Source of the DNA: Chthonomonadaceae bacterium
GTDB taxonomy: Bacteria; Armatimonadota; Chthonomonadetes; Chthonomonadales; Chthonomonadaceae
Direction of reading: 5' to 3'
NCBI GenBank assembly: GCA_027459665.1
Contig: DAIDHN010000014.1
Coordinates: 1-64,000 of the forward strand
Length of the DNA: 64,000 nt
The number at the start of each line of letters is the position of its first letter. Position 1 is the stretch's first letter. The position numbers and the translations under genes are program-made. The notes under the pieces were generated by a model. That model was not told where the DNA came from. It made no database searches and saw only the letters and a program-made list of their open reading frames with translations. Positions 16,512 through 25,005 of the stretch are shown piece after piece.

Positions 16512-17120
16512 GTGAACAGCTACATCCCTATAGCAGTGATGATGGTGATTGCTGCAATGATAGCAGGGGTTATGGTTTTCGGATCGTATCTGCTTGGCCC
16601 CAAAAAACCATCTGCCTCCAAAGAGTTTCCCTACGAGTGCGGTATGCGCCCTGTAGGAAATGCAAGAGAACGGTTTCCGGTCAAATTTTACCTCATTGCC
16701 ATGCTCTTCATAGTCTTTGACATAGAAACCATCTTTCTCTACCCCTGGGCAGTCACTTTTCACCATCTGGCGGGCAGCCTCAAAATATTCAATCTCATCG
16801 AAATGGCTGTATTTGTAGCAATTCTCTTCGTTGGTTACTTCTATGTTATTGGCACCGGCGCCCTCGACTGGGAAGAAGCGGAACTTACCCGCTACCGGGA
16901 AACTCCTACCCCGCAGCAGCTTGCAGCAAGAGCCTCCCTGCGATACGGCAACGAAAAATCTGGCCCAACCAACCTTTCACAAACTCCAGTTGGACTGCGG
17001 GAACCCTCATACGGGGCCAGCTCACAAGAAGAACTGCAGCATCTCCCACAAGCCAATCCCGAATTCCCAGGGTATGCCTCCCCTGCAGCAGGCGATCAAA
17101 CCAAACTGACAGCACGCTAA
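16512..17120 (+). CDS. nuoA: NADH-quinone oxidoreductase subunit A with long C-terminal tail
   Basis: NuoA is a three-helix membrane subunit of Complex I near the quinone site. Here helices lie at about 5-30, 62-82 and 92-115, with the conserved [23 protein letters not shown] split region carrying the key Cys and the [11 protein letters not shown] motif. Family members are about 120-150 residues; this one is 202, with about 80 extra hydrophilic residues rich in Gln, Pro and Ser at the C-terminus. Start is GTG, with AGGAG about ten bases away. It heads a cluster where nuoC, not nuoB, follows after 10 bases. Confidence 0.92.
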   Translation: MNSYIPIAVMMVIAAMIAGVMVFGSYLLGPKKPSASKEFPYECGMRPVGNARERFPVKFYLIAMLFIVFDIETIFLYPWAVTFHHLAGSLKIFNLIEMAVFVAILFVGYFYVIGTGALDWEEAELTRYRETPTPQQLAARASLRYGNEKSGPTNLSQTPVGLREPSYGASSQEELQHLPQANPEFPGYASPAAGDQTKLTAR

Positions 17121-17130
17121 GGAGAATGCA

Positions 17131-17808
17131 ATGACTACTACCCCCGACAACGAAACAACTCTTCCTGAGGTAGAAAAAATTCAAGCCTATTTCCCTGATG
17201 CAGTGCTGGAAGTAAATACTTTTCGGGGCGACATTCGCATCACTGTGCAGAGAGAAAAAATAGCTGAAATCTGCACCCTGCTTCGAGATGATAATGATTT
17301 GCAGTACAATTTTTTCTCCGAATGCCTGGGAGTAGACTATCTGGATCGTTTTGAAACTCATCGCTTTGAAGTGGTATACAACCTCTACTCGCTTCGCTAC
17401 ACCAGCCACGGCACAACCAAAGGGCACAATCGCAGAGTATTCCTGAAAGTGCGCGTTCCCGAAGATGACCCTGTTGTTCCCACTGTCACCCATGTTTACA
17501 ATGGTGCGACGCTGCCCGAACGGGAGGTATTCGACTTTTTTGGCATACGATTCCAAAACCACCCCGACCTGAGACGGCTCTTCATGTCGGATGACTGGAT
17601 TGGCCACCCGCAGCGCAAGGATTACCCGCTGGGTGGAGAGAGAGTACAGTTCCCGGACGGCAGATTCGGCCCTGCAGTCAGCGAAACGCCAGTGGCGCAC
17701 CCAGGTGAATCTTACCACGGCTGCACAGGCGATGTGCAGGGCGAAAAACAGACTGGCAGCCATACCCCGCCCCCCGTGCCGCAGCTGCTCCCCGGAAACC
17801 TACGCTAG
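17131..17808 (+). CDS. nuoC: NADH-quinone oxidoreductase subunit C
   Basis: NuoC is part of the peripheral arm that links NADH oxidation to quinone. The 225-residue protein has the family signature EREVFDFFGIRFQNHPDLRR split as EREVFDFFGI and HPDLRRLFMSDDW, ending GHPQRKDYPLGGE. A tail of about 55 residues follows the signature. SD AAGGAG lies at the start. NuoD begins 19 bases after its stop. The gene normally before it, nuoB, is absent. Confidence 0.94.
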   Translation: MTTTPDNETTLPEVEKIQAYFPDAVLEVNTFRGDIRITVQREKIAEICTLLRDDNDLQYNFFSECLGVDYLDRFETHRFEVVYNLYSLRYTSHGTTKGHNRRVFLKVRVPEDDPVVPTVTHVYNGATLPEREVFDFFGIRFQNHPDLRRLFMSDDWIGHPQRKDYPLGGERVQFPDGRFGPAVSETPVAHPGESYHGCTGDVQGEKQTGSHTPPPVPQLLPGNLR

Positions 17809-17827
17809 AAGAACCGGAGAAGAAATT

Positions 17828-19066
17828 ATGTCTACCGACAGCATTGCACTCCAACAAACAGCCGTTACGCCCGCTCCCGGCGTGGAAGTAGACCGCCTGG
17901 ACGACACTACCATGGTGGTGAACATGGGGCCGCATCACCCCAGTACACATGGAGTGCTGCGCGTAGTGCTTGAAATGGATGGCGAAACCATTGTGCGGGC
18001 CACACCGCACCTGGGATACGTACACACTGGCATTGAGAAAACAATAGAATACAACAATTACCTGAAAGCAGTTCCGCTCACAGACCGCATGGACTACGTT
18101 TCGGCATGCATCAACAATGCCGCCTATGCACTCTCGGTAGAAAAACTGCTCGGCGTAGAAGTGCCAGAAAGAGGGCAGGCGCTGCGAGTCATTCTGATGG
18201 AATTGCAGCGCATTGCAAGCCACCTGGTATGGCTGGGAACACACCTGCTCGACCTGGGTTCGATGACCATGTATTTCTATACCTTTCAGCAGCGGGAATA
18301 CATTCTCGACCTCATGGAAATGATGGCTGGCGCACGCCTCATGCCTTCCTGGATTGTGCCCGGCGGATTGAGGGGGGATGCACCCGATGGTTGGCTTACG
18401 CGGGTGGCCCAATTTATAGACCAGTTTCCTCCCGCTCTCGAAGAAATGGAAAACCTGGTGGCAGCCAACCCTATCTTCCGTGAACGCACACAGGGAGTAG
18501 GTGTCATCTCTCCAGAAGACTGCCTGAACCTGGGTGTAAGCGGACCCGGCTTAAGAGCATCAGGCGTAGAACACGATACGCGCAAGGCACTCCCCTACTG
18601 CGGCTATCAAAACTACTCGTTTCATGTGCCAGTAGGAGAGTTTGGTGATGTATACGACCGCTTTAGAGTGCGCATGGCCGAAATGTACCAAAGCCGAGAA
18701 ATTGTGAAACAGGCAGTAGAAACACTGCCCGCCGGCCCCATCAACTGCAATGACCGCAAGGTTGTGCCGCCCCCGCGCAAAGAACTCGACAATAGCATGG
18801 AAGCCGTTATACACCATTTCAAATTATGGACAGAAGGCTTTCATCCGCCCGTTGGCGAAGCCTGGGTGCCACTGGAATCACCTAAAGGCGAAATCGGCTT
18901 TTATATTGTAAGCGATGGCTCCAACCGTCCCTGGCGCGCACATCTGCGTCCGCCCTGCCTCATGAATCTGCAGGCGCTTTCAAAACTGTGCGAGGGAAGG
19001 CTCATTGCAGATGTGGTCGCAGTGATTGGCAGCATAGACATTATTCTAGGCGAAATAGACAGGTAA
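17828..19066 (+). CDS. nuoD: NADH-quinone oxidoreductase subunit D
   Basis: This 49-kDa subunit forms the quinone chamber of Complex I. The start at 17828 is chosen because GGAG precedes it and the product then begins just before the conserved NMGPHHPSTHGVLR; the frame is open upstream inside nuoC. Other hallmarks are HLGYVHTGIEK, DYVSACINN, RIASHLVWLG, PGGLRGD and the C-terminal GSIDIILGEIDR. The 412-residue length is normal. NuoE follows after 4 bases. Confidence 0.96.
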   Translation: MSTDSIALQQTAVTPAPGVEVDRLDDTTMVVNMGPHHPSTHGVLRVVLEMDGETIVRATPHLGYVHTGIEKTIEYNNYLKAVPLTDRMDYVSACINNAAYALSVEKLLGVEVPERGQALRVILMELQRIASHLVWLGTHLLDLGSMTMYFYTFQQREYILDLMEMMAGARLMPSWIVPGGLRGDAPDGWLTRVAQFIDQFPPALEEMENLVAANPIFRERTQGVGVISPEDCLNLGVSGPGLRASGVEHDTRKALPYCGYQNYSFHVPVGEFGDVYDRFRVRMAEMYQSREIVKQAVETLPAGPINCNDRKVVPPPRKELDNSMEAVIHHFKLWTEGFHPPVGEAWVPLESPKGEIGFYIVSDGSNRPWRAHLRPPCLMNLQALSKLCEGRLIADVVAVIGSIDIILGEIDR

Positions 19067-19070
19067 AACC

Positions 19071-19718
19071 ATGGCTCCAAACTCAATCAATCCTCTGGCA
19101 GACCCCGTTGCAAAGCCTGTTGCTCTTGAAGAATCGGCCTTCCTCTTTTCAGAAGAGGCTGTTGCAGAGCTGGAAGAAATTGCAACCCATTATCCCGAAC
19201 GCAAGGCAGCCTGCCTGCCTGCTCTCTGGATTGCGCAGCGTGAATACGGTGGTTCCCTCACGCCGGCTGCTCTCAAAGAAGTGGCCGAACGCCTGGGCAT
19301 CTCCTACACCGAGGTAGAAGGCGTTGCAACCTTCTACACCATGTACAACCTGCGCCCCAGAGGCAGGCACCACCTGGAGATATGTACCTGCCTCACCTGC
19401 AGTGTTTCTGGCGCGTACGATGTAGTGCATGCCCTGGAGCACGCTATGGGCATTCACCTGGGAGAAACTACTCCAGATGGAGAATTCACTCTCTCAGAAG
19501 CAGAATGCCTCAATTACTGCGGCGCTGCTACCGTAGTGCAGGTAGGAGACAAGTACTTCACAAACATTACTCCGCAAAACTGCATCAGTCTCCTCGACCA
19601 ATTGCGAGAAAGTCCGTCTTACACGCCTGCAATGCTGGCCGATTCACTGGTAAAATTACATACTCCCGGTGCTGGCTTCAAGGGAGGGGGGAGTTATACC
19701 CCCGAAGACCTGGGCTAA
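19071..19718 (+). CDS. nuoE: NADH-quinone oxidoreductase subunit E
   Basis: NuoE (24-kDa subunit) holds a [2Fe-2S] cluster in the NADH-oxidising module. Four ligands are seen as C-x4-C in CTCLTC and C-x3-C in CLNYC. The typical RKAACLPALWIAQ and GVATFYTMYNLRP motifs precede them. At 215 residues it is longer than many relatives because of extra N- and C-terminal residues. It is followed after 29 bases by nuoF, its direct partner. Confidence 0.95.
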   Translation: MAPNSINPLADPVAKPVALEESAFLFSEEAVAELEEIATHYPERKAACLPALWIAQREYGGSLTPAALKEVAERLGISYTEVEGVATFYTMYNLRPRGRHHLEICTCLTCSVSGAYDVVHALEHAMGIHLGETTPDGEFTLSEAECLNYCGAATVVQVGDKYFTNITPQNCISLLDQLRESPSYTPAMLADSLVKLHTPGAGFKGGGSYTPEDLG

Positions 19719-19747
19719 CCATAACTCATTCCCTAAGGAAAACTGCA

Positions 19748-21079
19748 ATGGCAATACGCAATCTTATCTTTGAATTTCGCGACGTGCCCGGCATCTCCAA
19801 CCTGGATGTATGGGAAAAACATGGGGGGTACGATGGGCTGAAAAAAGCCGTCGCCATGGAACGCCAGACAATAGTGGACGAAGTGAAAGCAGCGGGCCTG
19901 CGAGGACGTGGCGGAGCGGGCTTTCCTACCTGGATTAAATGGAATGGACTGCCAAAAAATTACGATGCGCCCCACTACATTCTTTGCAACGCAGACGAAG
20001 GCGAACCCGGCACATTCAAAGACAGGGAAACCCTGCTCAAGGTGCCTCACGCTCTGGTCGAAGGCATGGCGATAGCATCGCTGGCTACCTACAGCAGGGT
20101 AGGTTTTATTTACATTCGCGGCGAATACGCAGAACCGGCATGGCAGGTGCGCAAAGCCATCGATCAGGCTTATGCAAAAGGCTACCTGGGTAAAAACATT
20201 CTGGGCAGCGGCCATGATTTCGATCTCTACATTCACATGGGAGCCGGCAGCTACGAATGCGGCGAAGAGTCCGCTCTTATGTCCAGCCTAATGGGTGAGC
20301 GCGGCAATCCACGTCTCAAGTTTCCACATGCCCCGCTGCCCACAGTTGCAGGAATCTGGCAGGCCCCCACGCTCATTAATAACGTAGAATCTTACTGCGC
20401 AGCACGATGGATCATTGCACACGGAAGCGCTGAATATGCTGCACTGGGTACAGAGCGAAGCAAAGGCACCAAAATTATGTCGGTCAGCGGGCATGTGGCA
20501 AAGCCAGGCAACTATGAAGTAGAAATGGGTACCCCGCTCATGGAACTGCTGCAGGCAGCCGGTGGTGTTACAAACGGCAGGCTGAAAGCAGTGATACCAG
20601 GCGGTTCTTCGGTACAGATTATGACTGCAGAACAGTGCGAGAAAATCAACCTTGACTACGAAAGCTGCAGCGCCAACGGCACCCTGCTAGGTTCGGGCGG
20701 CATGATGGCATTCAATGACCTCACAGACATAGTCCTGCTCATGCGCCGCACCTCTGAATTTTACATGCACGAGTCATGTGGAAAATGCACTCCCTGCCGT
20801 GAAGGCACACGCTGGCTGTACAAAATACTCGACCGCATCTGCTCGGGGGGCGGCCGCCAGGGCGATGTAGAGCTGCTGCTGGATGTTTGCAGCCAGATAG
20901 ACGGAAGGTCTTACTGCGGCCTCGGCGATGCTGCCTGCTGGCCAATAGCAGGTGCCATCAAAGCATTCCGCCATGAATTTGATTACTGGATAGAACACAA
21001 GCGCTCGCCAGTAGGCGCACAATGCGTGCCACCTGCTTTTGAAACAATCAACCCGGCTCTTTCGCTCACGGCGTCCTGA
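19748..21079 (+). CDS. nuoF: NADH-quinone oxidoreductase subunit F
   Basis: NuoF binds NADH, FMN and a [4Fe-4S] cluster. The start at 19748 follows a ribosome site near AAGGAA and gives 443 residues, the usual size. Motifs are GLRGRGGAGFPTWIKW (flavin/NADH), CNADEGEPGTFKDR, GAGSYECGEESAL and the cluster ligands ESCGKCTPCREGT plus YCGLGDAA. The gene set then stops: nuoG and all membrane subunits H-N are missing, and an importer permease follows after 28 bases on the same strand. Confidence 0.96.
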   Translation: MAIRNLIFEFRDVPGISNLDVWEKHGGYDGLKKAVAMERQTIVDEVKAAGLRGRGGAGFPTWIKWNGLPKNYDAPHYILCNADEGEPGTFKDRETLLKVPHALVEGMAIASLATYSRVGFIYIRGEYAEPAWQVRKAIDQAYAKGYLGKNILGSGHDFDLYIHMGAGSYECGEESALMSSLMGERGNPRLKFPHAPLPTVAGIWQAPTLINNVESYCAARWIIAHGSAEYAALGTERSKGTKIMSVSGHVAKPGNYEVEMGTPLMELLQAAGGVTNGRLKAVIPGGSSVQIMTAEQCEKINLDYESCSANGTLLGSGGMMAFNDLTDIVLLMRRTSEFYMHESCGKCTPCREGTRWLYKILDRICSGGGRQGDVELLLDVCSQIDGRSYCGLGDAACWPIAGAIKAFRHEFDYWIEHKRSPVGAQCVPPAFETINPALSLTAS

Positions 21080-21107
21080 TCTGTCCCTGCTGAAATAGGA
21101 GGCGGTA

Positions 21108-22073
21108 ATGCTTCGCTATATAGTGCGCCGGCTGCTGCACATGATTCCGCTGCTGCTGGGCATCTCTTTCATTTCATTTGGCATACAGCAACTGGCGCCG
21201 GGCAACTTCACCACTGTCATGAAGGCCGACCCAACGGTATCGCCTGCCTATGTAAGGCAGCTGGAGCACCAGTTTGGCCTCGATAAGCCCTGGCCGGTGC
21301 AATACGTACTCTGGCTGCGCAACGCACTGCACCTCAATTTTGGATACTCATTTGCCTACAAAACCCCTGTGGCACAACTCATTTTTCAACGAATGGGCAA
21401 TACTTTCATACTGGCTGTTGCCAGCATGATTATCTCGTGGGGGCTGGCCATTCCTCTCGGAGTATGGATTGCAGTACGAAAAGACAGCTGGCTCGACCGC
21501 ATTGTCTCCATACTCTCTTTCGCAGGCATCTCTGCACCAGGTTTTTTTCTTGCACTGCTCGCCCTGCTCTTTGCCGAACACACCGGCTTTCTGCCCGTGG
21601 GCGGCATGCATGCCCCAGAAGCATACTTTTTTACCCCCTGGCACAACTTCACAGATATGCTGGCACACCTCATACTGCCCGCGCTTGTGCTGGGAGTAGG
21701 AGGCTGCGCAGGCATTCTCAGGCAAATGAGAGGAAGCATGCTCGACACCCTGGGGGAAATTTATGTGCAGGCTGCACGGTCAAGAGGGCTTTCAGAAAAC
21801 AGGGTCATCTGGAAGCATGCATTCCGCAACGCCCTCAATCCCCTCATCACACTATTCGGGTTCAGCCTGGCTGGTCTGCTCTCAGGTTCTGCACTGGTGG
21901 AAAATGTAATGGCATGGCCCGGCCTGGGAAAACTGATTCTGGACGCAGTGCTTGCTCGCGACCTTTACCTGGTAATGGGCAGCTTTGTTATGGGGGCAGC
22001 TCTACTGCTGCTGGGCAATCTGGCGGCAGATATTATGCTGATGGCCGCAGACCCGCGCATACGCATGGAGTAA
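21108..22073 (+). CDS. Oligopeptide-type ABC importer permease (DppB/OppB-like), orphan
   Basis: This 321-residue inner-membrane protein has about six helices and the BPD-transporter loop near residues 210-235 (QAARSRGLSENRVIWKHAFRNA split), which contacts an ATPase. The N-terminus MLRYIVRRLLHMIPLLLGIS is typical of DppB. An importer needs a second permease, ATPases and a binding protein; none are adjacent. A lone OppF-type ATPase lies at 8.8 kb. AGGAGG precedes the ATG. It sits on the end of the nuo run but is unlikely to be functionally part of it. Confidence 0.9.
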   Translation: MLRYIVRRLLHMIPLLLGISFISFGIQQLAPGNFTTVMKADPTVSPAYVRQLEHQFGLDKPWPVQYVLWLRNALHLNFGYSFAYKTPVAQLIFQRMGNTFILAVASMIISWGLAIPLGVWIAVRKDSWLDRIVSILSFAGISAPGFFLALLALLFAEHTGFLPVGGMHAPEAYFFTPWHNFTDMLAHLILPALVLGVGGCAGILRQMRGSMLDTLGEIYVQAARSRGLSENRVIWKHAFRNALNPLITLFGFSLAGLLSGSALVENVMAWPGLGKLILDAVLARDLYLVMGSFVMGAALLLLGNLAADIMLMAADPRIRME

Positions 22074-22110
22074 GGCAGCAAAATCATTCTTTCGCACCGG
22101 AGGATAAACC

Positions 22111-23715
22111 GTGAACCAGAGTCAAAAACTGCAGCAGTTCATCAATAATCATCTGCAACAGATCATTCCCCTTCAGCGTGAAGCCGCACTGGCAGGATGG
22201 CAGCTGCAAACAGAAGGCACCATAGAAGCCAGAGACCGCTCTGCAGAACTGCGGGCAAAAACTGCTGCAATCTATGCAAACGAAGAACATTATCAATTTC
22301 TAGCTTCTCTCAACCCCAAAGAATTGGAAGATGAGGTTCTCAAAAGAGAACACAGCCTTTTGCTGAGAAGCTTTAGAACCGGCAGAATGACGCCTGAAGC
22401 AATTCAAAACATTGCTGTTTTTTCTGCAGACATCGCTTTCACTTTCAATGAACACAGGGCAATTTTGCAAGGCAAAGAAGTTACAGACAATGAACTGAAT
22501 GCGGTGCTTCAGTCTTCCTCATCGGCTGAACTGCGCAAGGAAGCATGGGAAGCCGGCAAAACCATTGGGGAAAATGTGGTAGAAAGGGTACTGCAGCTTG
22601 CGGTACTGCGCAATGAAGAAGCAAAACGCCTCGGTTTTCGCGATTATTATGCTCTCAGCCTTTACAACCAGGAAATAGAAGAAGAACGACTTTTTGAAAT
22701 ACTTGACCACCTGGAAAAAAGCATGGATCCGCTTTGGCGAAAATACCGTGACGAACTCGATAAAAAACTGGCCGAGCGGTTTCACACCACCCCGGAGCAA
22801 ATTCGACCCTGGCATCACGACAACAGTTTTTTTCAAACGGTATCCAAAGGGGAAAGCGAAGTGGAAACCCTGCTCACTCCCATAGACCCCGCAAAAACCA
22901 CGCAGCAGTATTTTGAAAACATAGGGCTGCCTGTTGAAGACCTTATGCAAAAAGCCGACCTGTACGAAAGGCCGGGCAAATGCCAGCATGCCTTCTGCCT
23001 CAATGTAGATAGAGAGGGAGATATTCGGGTTCTTTGCAATATCACCCCATCCGAACGCTGGTGCACCACTACCATGCATGAGTTTGGTCACGCCGCCTAC
23101 GACAAATACATTCCAAAACAGGTGCCCTTTCTGCTACGCCGCCCCGCACATACAATGACCACCGAATCGGTTGCTCTTCTTATGGGGCGCTTTACACACA
23201 ATCCTCACTGGCTGCAGCGCTACACTGGCGCCTCAGAAGAAAGCATTGTACGCCTTGCAAAACCTGCCAGAAAAGCTGCCCTGGAAAACCTGCTGGTGTT
23301 TACTCACTGGTGCCTGGTTATGGCGCATTTTGAACGCGCGCTATACGCCAATCCGCACCAGGACCTCAATACCCTCTGGTGGGACCTGGTAGAGCGCTTT
23401 CAGCGAGTTGCCAGGCCGGAAAACCGTGATAAGCCAGACTGGGCATCTAAAATTCACGTGGCTTCACACCCGGTGTATTATCACAACTATCTGCTGGGAG
23501 AAATGATGGCCACACAAATACTGCACTACGCTGAAAACACAGTACTCGCTCATCTCCCCGAATCCGACAGACTGCTTTCGCCTGAGTTTGGAAAGTATCT
23601 GCAAAATCGCCTCTTCGCTCCCGGGGCAGTACGCCCCTGGGAAGAATGGCTGGAGTACGCTGCCGGAGCAAAACTGCAGCCAGATGTTTTTGTGCAGCAA
23701 GTGGAACGTTTATGA
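22111..23715 (+). CDS. Zinc metallopeptidase, M2/M3-like (gluzincin)
   Basis: This 534-residue cytoplasmic enzyme has HEFGH (His323, Glu324, His327) and a third ligand Glu352 in TTESVALL. The C-terminal half, with WASKIHVASHPVYYHNYLLGE split region and GAVRPWEEWLEYA, matches peptidases annotated as M2 or M3 oligopeptidases. It should trim short peptides, consistent with the importer genes nearby. Start is GTG with GGAGG about seven bases away. Its stop overlaps the next gene by ATGA although the products look metabolically unrelated. Confidence 0.85.
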   Translation: MNQSQKLQQFINNHLQQIIPLQREAALAGWQLQTEGTIEARDRSAELRAKTAAIYANEEHYQFLASLNPKELEDEVLKREHSLLLRSFRTGRMTPEAIQNIAVFSADIAFTFNEHRAILQGKEVTDNELNAVLQSSSSAELRKEAWEAGKTIGENVVERVLQLAVLRNEEAKRLGFRDYYALSLYNQEIEEERLFEILDHLEKSMDPLWRKYRDELDKKLAERFHTTPEQIRPWHHDNSFFQTVSKGESEVETLLTPIDPAKTTQQYFENIGLPVEDLMQKADLYERPGKCQHAFCLNVDREGDIRVLCNITPSERWCTTTMHEFGHAAYDKYIPKQVPFLLRRPAHTMTTESVALLMGRFTHNPHWLQRYTGASEESIVRLAKPARKAALENLLVFTHWCLVMAHFERALYANPHQDLNTLWWDLVERFQRVARPENRDKPDWASKIHVASHPVYYHNYLLGEMMATQILHYAENTVLAHLPESDRLLSPEFGKYLQNRLFAPGAVRPWEEWLEYAAGAKLQPDVFVQQVERL

Positions 23716-24836
23716 AAATAACTCAAATTCGCTGTTATGCTGTGCCGCCCAGATGGGTATTTGTAAAAATTGAAACCGATGAGGGTATAAGCGGCTGGGG
23801 AGAATGCCTGGGCGACAAGGCATTTGTTGTGAAAGAAGCTGTTCACAGCTTCGAGCATGCCCTGCTGCAGCAAAACCCTCTCAACATTACGCACCATTGG
23901 CAAAGCATGTACCGAGGCCCATTCTGGCGCGGCGGCCCCATTCTATGTGCTGCCATCTCTGGGCTGGAAATGGCATTGTGGGATATTCTAGGCCGCAGTC
24001 TCAATGTACCTGTCTGGCAGCTGCTGGGCGGCGCGGTGAGAAACAGCATACGCATGTACTCACGCCCCGGCGGCTCTACCCTGCAGCAGCTGGCCGAAAG
24101 CGCTCAGCGCAAGGCGGCAGAAGGGTACACAGCCCTTAAATTCTGCCCGTTTGAAAAAGTGCATATACTAGACCATTACGCGCTGGTAGAAGAAGCCGCT
24201 GCCAGGGTGCAGGCGGTGCGTGAGGCAGTGGGAAGTAAAGTAGACATTCTGCTCGATTTTCATGGTCGCGTGGGGCCTGCCATGGCGGTCTGGATGGAGG
24301 AGGCAATGAGACCCTATCATCCGCTGTTTATTGAAGAACCCGTTCTGCCAGAAAACAAAGACGCTCTGGCGCGAGTGGCGCAGCAGTTCAAAACTCCTAT
24401 TGCAACTGGCGAACGCCTCTTCACAAAATGGGGCTTTAGAGAAATACTTGAAAGCGGCGCAGCAGCGGTACTGCAGCCAGACCCGTGCATTTGCGGCGGC
24501 ATTCAGGAAACACGACACATAGGAGCAATGGCTGAGACCTGCTATGCAGCACTGGCGCCGCATAACCCATACGGTCCCATCAACCTTGCTGCCTGCCTGC
24601 ATGTAGATGCTGCCGCTCCCAACTTTCTGGTGCAGGAATTTGTAGACCCCGACGGCCTGGGAGCCAGCTGTCTTAAAGAACCCTGGCGCGTAGACAACGG
24701 ATACATTGCCCTGCCGCAAAAACCCGGCCTGGGTATAGAACCAGACGAAGAATGGCTGAAGAATAACCCTCTGCAGCCGAAACCAGACCCAGGGCGCTGG
24801 TTTCATGAAGACGACCAGTCTATGGCAGACTGGTAA
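23712..24836 (+). CDS. Mandelate racemase/galactonate dehydratase-type enolase-superfamily enzyme
   Basis: The start at 23712 gives 374 residues and an ATGA overlap with the peptidase gene. It is a Mg-dependent enolase-superfamily enzyme. The N-terminal cap reads GISGWGECLG; the barrel carries LLDFHGR (metal Asp), FIEEP (metal Glu), TGERLFTKWGFREIL and the catalytic His in APHNPYGP. The closest known group is D-galactonate dehydratase (DgoD), which converts galactonate to 2-keto-3-deoxygalactonate. That role fits an organism degrading galactose-rich polymers, but related sugar-acid dehydratases cannot be excluded. Confidence 0.82.
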   Translation: MKITQIRCYAVPPRWVFVKIETDEGISGWGECLGDKAFVVKEAVHSFEHALLQQNPLNITHHWQSMYRGPFWRGGPILCAAISGLEMALWDILGRSLNVPVWQLLGGAVRNSIRMYSRPGGSTLQQLAESAQRKAAEGYTALKFCPFEKVHILDHYALVEEAAARVQAVREAVGSKVDILLDFHGRVGPAMAVWMEEAMRPYHPLFIEEPVLPENKDALARVAQQFKTPIATGERLFTKWGFREILESGAAAVLQPDPCICGGIQETRHIGAMAETCYAALAPHNPYGPINLAACLHVDAAAPNFLVQEFVDPDGLGASCLKEPWRVDNGYIALPQKPGLGIEPDEEWLKNNPLQPKPDPGRWFHEDDQSMADW

Positions 24837-25005
24837 AAAGGAGCGCACCTCACATCACTGCAGCTTTGCCAGTTCACATCAAGTGCGTAAGCTGGCACAA
24901 CTGAATATCTGCCTGTCACGTATTTCCTGGCTAAAAAACAGGTGTTCTGCAATAAACAAGCACTCTTATATCCTTGCTGTGTTGCACGGCAGTTGAGGAG
25001 GAACT

